A stretch of DNA of 64,000 nt. It comes from an uncultured Clostridia bacterium. GTDB lineage: Bacteria > Bacillota > Clostridia > Lachnospirales > CAG-274. Position numbers and translations under genes: made by a program. A model generated the notes under the pieces. That model searched no databases, was not told the origin of the DNA, and saw only the letters and a program-made list of their open reading frames with translations. This document shows, one piece after another, positions 24,132 to 32,942 of this stretch; within the stretch, counting starts at the first letter, position 1, and every line of letters starts with the position of its first letter. The DNA lies in NCBI GenBank assembly GCA_947624015.1, contig CANQIA010000008.1:19504-83503 (forward strand). The letters run 5' to 3'.

Positions 24132-24794
24132 ATGGCAAAAATACTTATTGTTGATGACGAACCCGATATTCGCGCTCTTATTTGCAGATATGCAAAACAC
24201 GAAGGTTATGATACGGCAGAAGCCTCTGACGGTATTGAAGCTGTTTCAATGTGCCGCAATGAAGATTTTGATGTTATAATAATGGACGCTATGATGCCTG
24301 AACTCGATGGATTTTCTGCTTGCAAAAAAATAAGGGATATAAAGGATATTCCCGTTATAATGCTTTCGGCAAGAGGAGAAGAATACGACAAGCTGTTCGG
24401 CTTTGAAACAGGCGCAGACGATTATGTCGTCAAGCCCTTTTCTCCAAGAGAGCTTATGGCTCGAATAAATGTTGTGATAAGCCGACACAGTAAAGGGGTA
24501 ACAAATAAAATAAAAGTAGGAAATATTGAAATAGATACTCCCGGAAGAGTTGTTTATATAGATGGCGAAAGGGCAGAACTTACTGCAAAAGAATACGATC
24601 TGCTGTTATATCTCGTCAAAAATATGGGGATAGTGCTTACAAGAGAACAGATAATAGAAGCCGTATGGGGCTATGAATATTACTCTGCCGACCGTACAGT
24701 TGATTGGCAGATAAAACAGCTTCGTTCGCATATAGGAAAGTGTCGTAACAATATTGTAACGGTTCGGGGAGTGGGATATAAATTTGAGATCTAA
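24132..24794 (+). CDS. OmpR/PhoB-family response regulator
   Basis: This 220-residue transcription regulator has a receiver domain (residues 1-118) with the acidic pocket VDDEPD, phospho-acceptor Asp52 in VIIMDAMMPELDG, Ser/Thr in MLSARGE and Lys in VVKPFSP. A winged-helix DNA-binding domain follows (about 125-220) with LTAKEYDLLLYLVKN and the terminal VRGVGYKFEI. It overlaps the histidine kinase gene by 11 bases, so the pair is translated together. Target genes are unknown; the secreted protein just upstream is a candidate. Confidence 0.96.
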   Translation: MAKILIVDDEPDIRALICRYAKHEGYDTAEASDGIEAVSMCRNEDFDVIIMDAMMPELDGFSACKKIRDIKDIPVIMLSARGEEYDKLFGFETGADDYVVKPFSPRELMARINVVISRHSKGVTNKIKVGNIEIDTPGRVVYIDGERAELTAKEYDLLLYLVKNMGIVLTREQIIEAVWGYEYYSADRTVDWQIKQLRSHIGKCRNNIVTVRGVGYKFEI

Positions 24795-26232
24795 AAGTAA
24801 GTCTATATGTTTTAAGTTGTGGACATATTTTACAATGTTTGCAATAGTTATACTTGCCCTTCTATGGCTTATGCAGACAGTGTTCTTGGGAAGCTTTTAT
24901 GATGTGATGCAGAAAAATCATATCAAAAAAATTGCCGATGAAATTTGCAATGCTCATGAAAACACGGAGCTTGCAATAGACACTGCCGCAGCAAAAAATT
25001 CCATACTGATACTTGTAACTGATGTAGATGGGAATATAATTTACAGCGCAGACGAATACAGCCTTTCTTACAAGGAAAAAAACTATGCTTATGCCGAACA
25101 CGGAGAAAATAAAAATCCTTACAGATCGGAACATTCAAAACAAGAATACCGCCGTCTGCCGGAACACTATGATGATTTTCTTGAAAAACTTGGGGATAAC
25201 AAAAGTATATGCTATACTATTGAACACGATAGCAAAAGCAGTACTCTCATATATGGGCAAAGGCTGTCTGATAACAGTATTTTGTATATAAATACTTCTA
25301 TAAATGCAATAGATTCTGCCGTATCCATAATCAGACTCCAGCTTTGCGCCGTAACCGTATTGGCATTGCTTGCCGGATTTTTAATAGCCATATTTATATC
25401 AAAAAGGTTTTCAAGACCTATTTCTCAACTATCGGAGCAATCATTGAAAATGGCAGACGGTAACTTTGATATAACATTTGAACAAGGGTTTTGTGCGGAA
25501 ACGGACAAACTTGCTGAATCTTTGACTTATGCCGCAAATGAGATCGCCGAGAACGACAAACTACGCAGAGAGCTTCTTGCCAATGTTTCTCACGATCTGC
25601 GTACCCCACTGACAATGATAAAAGGCTATGCGGAGCTTATACGGGATATGGACGAAGAGGAAAATACCGGTGACGATGCCGAAATAATAATAAGAGAAGC
25701 CGACAGATTGTCTTTGCTTGTAAACGATATTCTGTACTACTCAAAGCTCCAATCCGGCGCCGTCAAATTTGAAATTGAAAAGACCGATATAGGCTTCCTT
25801 GCCGAAGCTGTGGCAGAGCAGTTTTCAGCAATATGTAAAAAAAACAACATCAGTATTACAAAAACAATTGAGACCGATAGGTATGTTGCATCTGATAAAA
25901 AGCGCATACAACAGGTATTGTATAATCTAATATCAAACGCCGTTGCTCATACTAAAAAGGGCGGAAACATATGTATCTCGGTCTTTGAAAGGAACGGAAA
26001 TATAAGAACAGAAATTAAAGATACAGGCAATGGCATTAGTCCCGAAGATCTGCCTCATATATGGGACAGATATTTTACTTCTAAAAACGGCGGAACAAAC
26101 GGATTGGGCTTGGCAATAGTCAAGGAAATACTTATTGCCCATGATTCGCACTTTGGCGTTGAAAGTAAAGAAGGAACAGGAAGTACATTCTGGTTCGAAC
26201 TTAAACAAATACAGAAAAAACCTATGCAATAG
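24784..26232 (+). CDS. Sensor histidine kinase
   Basis: This 482-residue membrane kinase is the partner of the upstream response regulator. One membrane helix near residues 12-34, an extracytoplasmic sensor region (about 35-178) and a second helix (about 179-203) are followed by a HAMP-type linker (ISKRFSRPISQLSEQSLKMA). The dimerisation box carries phosphorylated His270 (NVSHDLRTPLTMIKGYA) and the ATPase domain shows the N box (LYNLISNAVAHTKKGG), DTGNGISPEDL and GLGLAIVK. It begins with TTG at 24784 inside the end of the regulator gene. The sensor domain has no recognised fold. Confidence 0.93.
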   Translation: MRSKSKSICFKLWTYFTMFAIVILALLWLMQTVFLGSFYDVMQKNHIKKIADEICNAHENTELAIDTAAAKNSILILVTDVDGNIIYSADEYSLSYKEKNYAYAEHGENKNPYRSEHSKQEYRRLPEHYDDFLEKLGDNKSICYTIEHDSKSSTLIYGQRLSDNSILYINTSINAIDSAVSIIRLQLCAVTVLALLAGFLIAIFISKRFSRPISQLSEQSLKMADGNFDITFEQGFCAETDKLAESLTYAANEIAENDKLRRELLANVSHDLRTPLTMIKGYAELIRDMDEEENTGDDAEIIIREADRLSLLVNDILYYSKLQSGAVKFEIEKTDIGFLAEAVAEQFSAICKKNNISITKTIETDRYVASDKKRIQQVLYNLISNAVAHTKKGGNICISVFERNGNIRTEIKDTGNGISPEDLPHIWDRYFTSKNGGTNGLGLAIVKEILIAHDSHFGVESKEGTGSTFWFELKQIQKKPMQ

Positions 26233-26265
26233 TTTGTCTTATAAGTGCTTAAAAGGAGATCCATT

Positions 26266-27027
26266 ATGACGCAAAATGAAAAACGCATTTTTTTGATCAA
26301 AAGGCTCATTGATGAACAGCCTCGGTATAAGGATCTGACTATACCTCAAGAAGAGGCGGAGCAGAAAAAATTACTCCGTTCGCTTTTTAATGTTCGTATG
26401 CCAAAAAGCATTGATGAGTATTTTATTAAGATACAGGACGAATACTTGCAAGAGGAGATCGCTCAAAAGGGTATTACGCGTATTGAGGATATGACCCCCA
26501 TTGTCGACGGGATATATCTGTGGCAAGGGGATATTACCACCCTTTCCTGCGGCGCCATTGTAAACGCAGCAAACAGCGGCATGACAGGCTGTTATTTTCC
26601 TTGTCACGGCTGTATAGACAATGCCATTCACACCTATGCCGGTATACAGCTACGTCTCGAATGCGCAGAGATAATTAAAAAGCAGGGACATGAAGAAGAA
26701 ACAGGCGGCGCAAAGATCACTTCCTCATACGATCTGCCCTGCAACTATGTTCTCCATACGGTCGGTCCCATCATATACGGCGGCGTGACCGAGAAGGATC
26801 GCAGACAGCTTGCCTACTGCTACCGTTCCTGTTTGGAACTGGCTAAGCAAAACGGGATAAAGAGCGTGGCTTTTCCATGCATATCCACGGGAGAATTCCA
26901 TTTTCCGAACCTATCGGCAGCGGAGATCGCTGTGGATACGGTGCGGCAATACAAAGGCGATACGGAGGTAATATTCAATGTCTATAAAGATGTCGATCTT
27001 GAGATCTACCGAAAATTACTCGGATAA
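26266..27027 (+). CDS. Zinc-dependent macrodomain, protein ADP-ribose hydrolase
   Basis: This 253-residue protein has an N-terminal helical lead (residues 1-80) and a macrodomain (about 85-250). The domain has WQGDITTLSCGAIVNAANSG for ADP-ribose binding, the zinc-ligand motif GCYFPCHGCIDNAIH, GGAKITSSYDLPC, and the phosphate loop AFPCISTGEFHFP. This zinc-containing macrodomain class (SAV0325-like) removes ADP-ribose from protein and is usually encoded with a SirTM sirtuin, as here. The start at 26266 follows AAAAGGAGATCC. It ends 50 bases inside the next gene. Known systems of this type modify a lipoylated GcvH-like protein, which is not seen in this window. Confidence 0.92.
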   Translation: MTQNEKRIFLIKRLIDEQPRYKDLTIPQEEAEQKKLLRSLFNVRMPKSIDEYFIKIQDEYLQEEIAQKGITRIEDMTPIVDGIYLWQGDITTLSCGAIVNAANSGMTGCYFPCHGCIDNAIHTYAGIQLRLECAEIIKKQGHEEETGGAKITSSYDLPCNYVLHTVGPIIYGGVTEKDRRQLAYCYRSCLELAKQNGIKSVAFPCISTGEFHFPNLSAAEIAVDTVRQYKGDTEVIFNVYKDVDLEIYRKLLG

Positions 27028-27853
27028 TATTATGCGGCTCAAACTAGCCCTGGACAATGCCGAAGTCGTCGTCATAGGAGCAGGCGCAGGACTTTCCACG
27101 TCGGCAGGCTTTATTTATGACGGGGCTAAATTTGATGAATATTTTAAAGATTTTAAAGAAAAATACGGTTTCGAAGATATGTATACGGGAGGATTTTATC
27201 CCTATGATACCCTTGAAGAATATTGGGCGTACTGGAGCAGATATATTTACATTAACAGATATACACCTATTCCTAAGCCCGTATATACAGATCTTTATAA
27301 GATCGTTAAAAACAAGGAGTATTTTGTTATAACGACAAATGTTGACCACTGTTTTCAAAGGTCGGGATTTGATAAAGAGCGATTGTTTTACACACAAGGA
27401 GATTACGGCTTATTTCAGTGCAGCGAACCGTGCCGTAACGAGACATTTGACAATGAAGACATTATTGATAAAATGATCCGCAGCCAAAAAAATATGCGTA
27501 TACCCTCGGAGCTTATACCCATATGCCCCCACTGCGGCAAGCCAATGACTATGAATCTGCGTTCAGACAACAAATTTGTTGAAGATGAGGGATGGCATAA
27601 GGCAGCGGAAAAATATAAATTGTTTCTGGAGCGTAACAGTATGAAAAAAATACTGTTTCTGGAACTGGGCGTCGGATATAATACGCCGATCATTATAAAA
27701 TATCCTTTTTGGCAAATGACAATGGACAATAAAGACGCTTTTTATGTGTGCATAAATAAAGAAAAAGCTCCTGTCCCCAAATATATAGAAAACAGATCTC
27801 TTTGTATAGATGAAGATATAGGTAACGTGCTTAAAAGGCTTCTTGCTTCGTAA
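26978..27853 (+). CDS. SirTM-class sirtuin (protein ADP-ribosyltransferase)
   Basis: This 291-residue NAD-dependent enzyme belongs to the SirTM (class M) sirtuins, which ADP-ribosylate a target protein instead of mainly deacylating. NAD-binding VVIGAGAGLSTSAGF lies near residue 31, followed by the SirTM-typical tyrosine-rich segment DTLEEYWAYWSRYIYINRY, the TTNVDHCFQRSGF strand and the zinc cysteines in CSEPC and CPHCG. The start at 26978 is supported by GGAGG 9 bases upstream and gives a 50-base overlap with the macrodomain gene, a strong sign that the two proteins are made together. The opposing hydrolase suggests a reversible modification switch. The substrate is unknown here. Confidence 0.92.
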   Translation: MSIKMSILRSTENYSDNIMRLKLALDNAEVVVIGAGAGLSTSAGFIYDGAKFDEYFKDFKEKYGFEDMYTGGFYPYDTLEEYWAYWSRYIYINRYTPIPKPVYTDLYKIVKNKEYFVITTNVDHCFQRSGFDKERLFYTQGDYGLFQCSEPCRNETFDNEDIIDKMIRSQKNMRIPSELIPICPHCGKPMTMNLRSDNKFVEDEGWHKAAEKYKLFLERNSMKKILFLELGVGYNTPIIIKYPFWQMTMDNKDAFYVCINKEKAPVPKYIENRSLCIDEDIGNVLKRLLAS

Positions 27854-27917
27854 AGTCGTTTATGCCCATTAATTTAAAACAATCCATAGCTATTCCGTAT
27901 AATATACTTGTTTTCTT

Positions 27918-27951
27918 GTACCTGCTTGCTTGTGTAAGCAGGTCTTTTTTT
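27918..27951 (+). terminator. Rho-independent terminator after the SirTM gene
   Basis: ACCTGCTT (27920-27927) pairs with AAGCAGGT (27936-27943), followed by CTTTTTTT. The 316-base gap 27854-28168 holds only this terminator, a promoter (28024-28052) and a palindrome (28093-28111). Confidence 0.88.
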
Positions 27952-28023
27952 ATTAAAAAATATGACATTTTGCCAATGTTTATTTCTTTTTTGATTTTTT
28001 TGTTGTTTTTCATTATAAATTTC

Positions 28024-28052
28024 TTGTAATTGTCAAAAAATCATTATATAAT
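28024..28052 (+). promoter_or_regulatory. Promoter of the amidohydrolase gene
   Basis: TTGTAA (28024-28029) and TATAAT (28047-28052) are 17 bases apart. The start is predicted near 28059, leaving a 110-base leader before the ATG at 28169. Confidence 0.65.
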
Positions 28053-28092
28053 AAATATATACAAATAGAATTTATATTTACACATCCTTATA

Positions 28093-28111
28093 GGTCATGA
28101 CCATGGTCATG
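28093..28111. promoter_or_regulatory. Palindromic operator-like site in the amidohydrolase leader
   Basis: Two overlapping perfect palindromes occur: GGTCATGACC (28093-28102) and CATGACCATGGTCATG (28096-28111). They lie about 35 bases downstream of the predicted transcription start, where a repressor could act. The regulator is unknown. Confidence 0.5.
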
Positions 28112-28168
28112 TTTTCGTGTTCTTTTGCATTGTAATAACTATTTTTTATTAAGAAAGGAGATGTTTAC

Positions 28169-29872
28169 ATGCTGTTAACCAATACCGCTCCATATGCTAT
28201 ACGGGGTAATATCGTTTGCTTCGAGGCAAACAAAGCAATTTGTAAAAAAGCGACCGTTGTTATCAATGATGATACTATATCCGATTTTTTACCATATAAT
28301 GCGGAGCTTGGAATTAAAGTAATAAAGCTAAGCGACAATGAAGTCATATTCCCCGGCTTGGCTGACCTTCATTCGCATCATACCTACAATATGATATCAA
28401 TATGGGAAAGACCTAAAAATTTGCCCGAACCCTGGGATAACAGACACGAATGGCGAAATTGCAGCGCTTATGACAAAGCAATAAAGGCACCTATGAAGGA
28501 TCTGGAAAATAAATGGAACAAAAAGATAAACGATAATGGCGTTACCGCAGGAGATCTGCTGCTATATTTTGCGGAGATACAGGCTGTTGCCGGAGGCACA
28601 ACTGTTTTGCAGGAACCTACACAGATAAATGTGCCTGATGTTGTATCGGTACCCGGTTCCAACGATTTTGCGGAGGAATTTGAATCTATATTCACATATA
28701 ATTATTTTGCGGAAAAAACCGGGCTATATGCAGATGCAAACCTAGACGGGAAATACATAAATACGCCCCATATGCTTTTAAGAGGCACTCAGTCCCCGAG
28801 AGAACTTGGAATAATTACTCCGGGAAATGCAGTTATCAATTCTGTTATAGATCTGTTTAAGCCTAAAAATATAGACAGAGATATACAGCCCTATGTAGAT
28901 ACTTCACAATGGGAAATTTCAGATCGTGATTGGGATAATCTTGAAAAATACTTGACCGATATAAGCAGGGGCAACAAAACAAATCGTGGATATATAGTAC
29001 ACCTTGCAGAGGGAAGAGCGGGAGTACTCAAGCCAAACGGCAGGGGACGTGACAGCTACTCTTCAAAAGAGGTACAGACTCTTATAAGCAGACTTAAAGA
29101 TCTTGTAAAAAACGGCAAAATATCCAAAAACTCAATAAAGGAACTGCATATTAATCTCATCCACGCCTGCGGCGTAGATCTGAACAGCAAAGACACATTA
29201 CAATTCCTGAGCGATAACGGAATAGGTATCATATGGTCTCCCGTGTCAAACCTTTTGCTCTATGAGGACACTCCCGACTTTTACGAAAAGCTAAAAGACA
29301 CTCAGACCACATTGGGACTTGGCTCAGATTGGTCTCCAAGCGGCTCCAAGCATGTTTGGGATGAGTGCAAATTTGCTTTAAAATATTTAAAGCATCGCTG
29401 TCCCCATGACAATATGTTAGGCGAAAATATTCTGAAAATGGTAACGATAAACGCCGCAAAGCTTATTGGCTCAGAAAAAATAGGCAATATCAAGAAGGGA
29501 AATTTTGCCGACCTCTTTGTAATAAAAAGCCCAAAAAATATTAACGGGAATATAAATATGGCGTTAGATGCATTTTATTCATCCGATGATGACAGTGTGC
29601 AGATGGTCGTTATAGGCGGAAATCTGGTCTACGGCGAGGAGGAATATTTTGGTCTGCTTGATAGAGAGGGCGCGATCATTCCATCGGAATCAAACAAATT
29701 AAAGAGCAAAATGGTTTACCTTCCAAAAGCATGGCATGTTGATCTGGCTGCGGATCTGGTCAGTCTTGATTCCATATTGGGAAAAGCATCAAGAAGTGAA
29801 TTCAGGAGCAGTGAAGATAAGCAATATAAGGAGATCATAGCTAAGCTTGAAAGAAGATTTACCGCAGGATGA
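28169..29872 (+). CDS. Amidohydrolase-superfamily protein (TRZ/ATZ-type)
   Basis: This 567-residue protein has the amidohydrolase TIM-barrel metal sites: FPGLADLHSHHTYN (the HxH motif, about residue 68), IVHLAEG (about 278), LIHACGVD (about 332) and LGLGSDWSPSGSKHVWDEC with the metal-binding Asp (about 389). The C-terminal beta segment has GNIKKGNFADLFVI. Length and order match the deaminase/chlorohydrolase subgroup (relatives include guanine deaminase, SsnA and atrazine hydrolases). The last 90 residues are an extra tail. AAAGGAG precedes the ATG. The substrate is unknown; a nucleobase or aminoimidazole compound is plausible but unproven. Confidence 0.85.
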   Translation: MLLTNTAPYAIRGNIVCFEANKAICKKATVVINDDTISDFLPYNAELGIKVIKLSDNEVIFPGLADLHSHHTYNMISIWERPKNLPEPWDNRHEWRNCSAYDKAIKAPMKDLENKWNKKINDNGVTAGDLLLYFAEIQAVAGGTTVLQEPTQINVPDVVSVPGSNDFAEEFESIFTYNYFAEKTGLYADANLDGKYINTPHMLLRGTQSPRELGIITPGNAVINSVIDLFKPKNIDRDIQPYVDTSQWEISDRDWDNLEKYLTDISRGNKTNRGYIVHLAEGRAGVLKPNGRGRDSYSSKEVQTLISRLKDLVKNGKISKNSIKELHINLIHACGVDLNSKDTLQFLSDNGIGIIWSPVSNLLLYEDTPDFYEKLKDTQTTLGLGSDWSPSGSKHVWDECKFALKYLKHRCPHDNMLGENILKMVTINAAKLIGSEKIGNIKKGNFADLFVIKSPKNINGNINMALDAFYSSDDDSVQMVVIGGNLVYGEEEYFGLLDREGAIIPSESNKLKSKMVYLPKAWHVDLAADLVSLDSILGKASRSEFRSSEDKQYKEIIAKLERRFTAG

Positions 29873-29910
29873 TTTTTTCAAAAGTATAAAAGACTGTTGG
29901 AAATACTTTT

Positions 29911-29955
29911 CAGCGACCGGCTGCGACAAAGCGCCGGTCGCATTGCTTTATTTTA
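29911..29955 (+). terminator. Terminator hairpin after the amidohydrolase
   Basis: GCGACCGGC (29913-29921) pairs with GCCGGTCGC (29933-29941), followed by ATTGCTTTATTTT. Confidence 0.75.
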
Positions 29956-29969
29956 CGGTATGCTCAAAT

Positions 29970-30008
29970 TAATAAGGCGGCATATACAAACCGCCTTATA
30001 TTTTATAA
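29970..30008. terminator. Second hairpin between convergent genes
   Basis: ATAAGGCGG (29972-29980) pairs with CCGCCTTAT (29991-29999), then ATTTTAT. It can end transcription in either direction, including the minus-strand reductase gene at 30033. Confidence 0.65.
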
Positions 30009-30032
30009 ACTCATATCTCAATATATATTTTT

Positions 30033-30611
30033 TTATTTGGCTATCGCCTTTATTTTGCCAATTATCTCTTTAATGCCTCTGTCCAATATATTATCTCTTT
30101 CCTCTTTGTCAATATCAAGCCCTTCTATCCCATAGGAATAAAATTCGTTTATGCCAAACATTTTTCCCAGAGCCTGAACATATTCTGCTCCCAAATGTTT
30201 TTCCCCAATAAAGCCGCCGCAGGTAGAAAAATAGTAAAGCCTGTCCGCTTTGCAATAACCTACACAATCGCTGCCCTCATATCCAAAGGTAATACCGTTT
30301 ACAGAAACATGTTCCAGATATATCTTAAGAAGCGACGGAAAAGACAGATCCCAATAAGGCGCAGCAATCACTATCTCATCTGATTTTTTGAATTCCACCG
30401 CATATTTAAGCATTTCGTGATCAAATTGCCCTTTCATTACAATACAGTCACGCAATTCTATATCCTCTGCGTTAAGGGGAGAAATATTTTCTTTGCAAAG
30501 CTCAAGTATTTTTATGTCTTTATCTTTTGCGATAATGTCTATACAGCTTTCATAGAGCTTTCTTGTAGCGGAGAGCTTTCCTCTTATGCAACAGTCGATT
30601 ACCAAAACCAT
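30033..30611 (-). CDS. Flavodoxin-fold NAD(P)H oxidoreductase
   Basis: This 192-residue cytoplasmic protein has the flavodoxin-like fold of the NADPH-dependent FMN reductase/azoreductase group. MVLVIDCCIRGKLSATRKLYE supplies the phosphate-binding loop, EIVIAAPYWDLSFPSLLKIYLEH the central FMN-binding strand and helix, and FSTCGGFIG the third loop. It should reduce quinones, azo compounds or flavin. The start at 30611 follows AGGAG by 8 bases; a longer reading adds eight residues that contain the ribosome site. A consensus promoter lies upstream, divergent from the hybrid kinase. Physiological substrate unknown. Confidence 0.85.
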   Translation of the reverse strand: MVLVIDCCIRGKLSATRKLYESCIDIIAKDKDIKILELCKENISPLNAEDIELRDCIVMKGQFDHEMLKYAVEFKKSDEIVIAAPYWDLSFPSLLKIYLEHVSVNGITFGYEGSDCVGYCKADRLYYFSTCGGFIGEKHLGAEYVQALGKMFGINEFYSYGIEGLDIDKEERDNILDRGIKEIIGKIKAIAK

Positions 30612-30649
30612 TTTATTTACTCCTATTTTCTTCATTTATTTATTGATTT

Positions 30650-30678
30650 ATTATAACAGAAGCTCACTTATTTTTCAA
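30650..30678 (-). promoter_or_regulatory. Promoter of the flavodoxin-fold reductase
   Basis: On the minus strand TTGAAA (30673-30678) and TATAAT (30650-30655) are 17 bases apart. Confidence 0.75.
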
Positions 30679-30736
30679 TATGAGCAAAGCCAAAGCTATA
30701 ATCATATAATATGTCGAATCAGCCTTTGTCTCTTAA

Positions 30737-30765
30737 TTGACAAAAATATTCTTTTCGGTTATAAT
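30737..30765 (+). promoter_or_regulatory. Consensus promoter of the hybrid sensor kinase
   Basis: TTGACA (30737-30742) and TATAAT (30760-30765) are exactly 17 bases apart, a perfect sigma-A consensus, 64 bases before the ATG. Confidence 0.85.
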
Positions 30766-30828
30766 TATTAATTAATGCATAATACCGGGGTTATATTCTA
30801 AATTCTGTTTTCATAAGGGGGAATTGCT

Positions 30829-32925
30829 ATGATAAACAGAAATTTTTACCGTACATTCAGTTTTTTGATCATATTTTCAATCCTGCTCTATACAGTATGT
30901 CCCTATGCTCAGCCAAACAGCGGGACTCTTGATCTGACTATCGAAGAGAAAAACTATATTGCCTCACATAAGGAGCCTATAAAGGTAGGATATGTACAGG
31001 ATAGGATACCCGTATCCTTCACAGGGGAAAACGGGGAACTCTCAGGAATATCAAGGTATATATTTGACCACTTAAGCGATATAACCGGGCTTCGGTTCAA
31101 CTATGTGGGACTTCCTTCAGGAGAAGTTACTTATGATTATCTTCTCAATGAAAAATTTGACCTTGTTACAAGCGTTGAATACAATAAAGAAAATCAGAAG
31201 GCAAGAGGCATTCTTATAAGTGATCCATATCTTTCCAGCCGTAAGGTAGTTGTGGCAAAAGACGATATCGAATTCAGGTACGACGCCGATCTGTCCGTTG
31301 CGATACCAACAGGCTCTCAGACAATAAGGAAGGTGCTGGGCGCAGCATATCCCAATTTTGAACTTATCGACTATGTTTCCATAGCCGACTGTTTTGATGC
31401 GGTAAACACAGGCAAAGCCGATCTTATGATACAAAATCAGTATGTGGCAGAATACCTGTTTTCAAAGCCAAAATATGAGGATCTTCAAGTAATACCCGTA
31501 ATAGGACTTGACGATCAGCTTTGTTTTTCTGCGGTCGTTGCATTTAAGGACACCAAGGGTCCTTCCCCCGAAGAAGGTCGTATACTTATAGATATACTTA
31601 ATAAAGCCATAGCAAGTATGTCCGAAGACGAAATAGGAACATATACCATACAGGGAATAATGGAAAATCAGTACAAGCTTACTATCGCAGATTTTCTTTA
31701 TCGTTACAGATATGCTGTTATGACCTTGGCTGTTGCCTTTGCGGTTATACTTATACTTGCCGCTTTACTCGTGCGTCAGCGTATACGCTTTGCCGAGAGC
31801 AAGGCAGATGCAAAGGCTAAGGGCGAATTTCTATCAACCATGAGCCATGAGATACGGACGCCTCTTAACGGACTTATAGGGCTTAATTACCTTATGTCCC
31901 AAAGGCTCAATGACAAAGAACAGCTTACAAAATATATACAGCAGTCCACGACTACGGCAAATTATCTTTTATCCCTTGTAAACGATATACTTGATACGTC
32001 AAAATTACAGGCAAAAAAGCTTGAACTTATACTGAAACCCGTAAAGCTCAAGCATTTGCTTGACACTACAAGCTCTCTTGTCAGCAACGCAATGACGGAA
32101 AAGGGTCTGACCTTTATTGTCAATTCCGACACTGTATATCCCTATATTATGGCTGATGAGACACGCATACAGCAAGTGCTTTTGAACCTGCTTGACAATG
32201 CACGCAAGTTTACGCCCGAAGGCGGAAGTATATCTCTTGACCTTAAACAAAATGAAGCAGAGGACAAAACAATACTCAACACTATCACTGTATCAGATAC
32301 GGGCAGAGGAATGAGCGAAGAATTCCAAAAGCATATATTTGACGTATTTTCTCAAGAGCTGGGTACCGTATCAAAGGGAAACCAAGGAACAGGTCTGGGA
32401 TTATATATATGCCGTTCACTTGCCCTGCTTATGAACGGCGATCTGACTGTGGAAAGCTCCAAGGATAAGGGCAGCGTGTTTACTTTTACATTCAAAGCCG
32501 CTCCTGCCGAACCGCCATATAGCGATAACAAAGAAAAGACCGTTAATAATCAGAAGCATCCTCGTATACTTGTAGCGGAAGACAATGAGCTTAACGGAGA
32601 AATACTTATGGAACTGCTCAATGACGAGGGCTTTGAGGCAAAGCTTGCGGAAAACGGAAAAAAAGCCGTTTATATATTTGCTTCTTCGGACATAGGTACA
32701 TATGAGATAATACTTATGGATCTGCTTATGCCCGAAATGGATGGTTTTGAGGCAGCCAAAGCTATCCGTGCCATGGACAGAGCCGATGCAAAGACTGTAC
32801 GCATATTTGCTTGTACAGCAAACTCTTCCTCAGAAGACAGGAACAAGGCTCTTGAAAGCGGTATGGATGACTTTATAGCAAAGCCTGTAAATATAAAGGA
32901 TCTTATTGATAAGCTCAGCAACTAA
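30829..32925 (+). CDS. Hybrid sensor histidine kinase with periplasmic-binding-type sensor domain
   Basis: This 698-residue protein senses a small ligand outside the cell and signals through phosphorelay. After a signal-type N-terminus comes a family-3 solute-binding domain (about residues 40-275, with PIKVGYVQDRIPVSF and DLVTSVEYN), a membrane helix (about 290-312, AVMTLAVAFAVILILAAL), a HisKA box with His340 (STMSHEIRTPLNGLIG), an ATPase domain (LLNLLDNARKFTPEGG, DTGRGMSEEF, GTGLGLYIC) and a C-terminal receiver with phospho-acceptor Asp near 630 (ILMDLLMPEMDG). No response regulator adjoins it, so the output partner must be elsewhere. The alkyl-repair gene follows 17 bases later. Confidence 0.93.
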   Translation: MINRNFYRTFSFLIIFSILLYTVCPYAQPNSGTLDLTIEEKNYIASHKEPIKVGYVQDRIPVSFTGENGELSGISRYIFDHLSDITGLRFNYVGLPSGEVTYDYLLNEKFDLVTSVEYNKENQKARGILISDPYLSSRKVVVAKDDIEFRYDADLSVAIPTGSQTIRKVLGAAYPNFELIDYVSIADCFDAVNTGKADLMIQNQYVAEYLFSKPKYEDLQVIPVIGLDDQLCFSAVVAFKDTKGPSPEEGRILIDILNKAIASMSEDEIGTYTIQGIMENQYKLTIADFLYRYRYAVMTLAVAFAVILILAALLVRQRIRFAESKADAKAKGEFLSTMSHEIRTPLNGLIGLNYLMSQRLNDKEQLTKYIQQSTTTANYLLSLVNDILDTSKLQAKKLELILKPVKLKHLLDTTSSLVSNAMTEKGLTFIVNSDTVYPYIMADETRIQQVLLNLLDNARKFTPEGGSISLDLKQNEAEDKTILNTITVSDTGRGMSEEFQKHIFDVFSQELGTVSKGNQGTGLGLYICRSLALLMNGDLTVESSKDKGSVFTFTFKAAPAEPPYSDNKEKTVNNQKHPRILVAEDNELNGEILMELLNDEGFEAKLAENGKKAVYIFASSDIGTYEIILMDLLMPEMDGFEAAKAIRAMDRADAKTVRIFACTANSSSEDRNKALESGMDDFIAKPVNIKDLIDKLSN

Positions 32926-32942
32926 AAAAAGAGGAAAACACT

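Noticed and set aside
31117..31434. Minus-strand frame inside the hybrid kinase
   Set aside because: It is the complement of the solute-binding domain and has no initiation signal.
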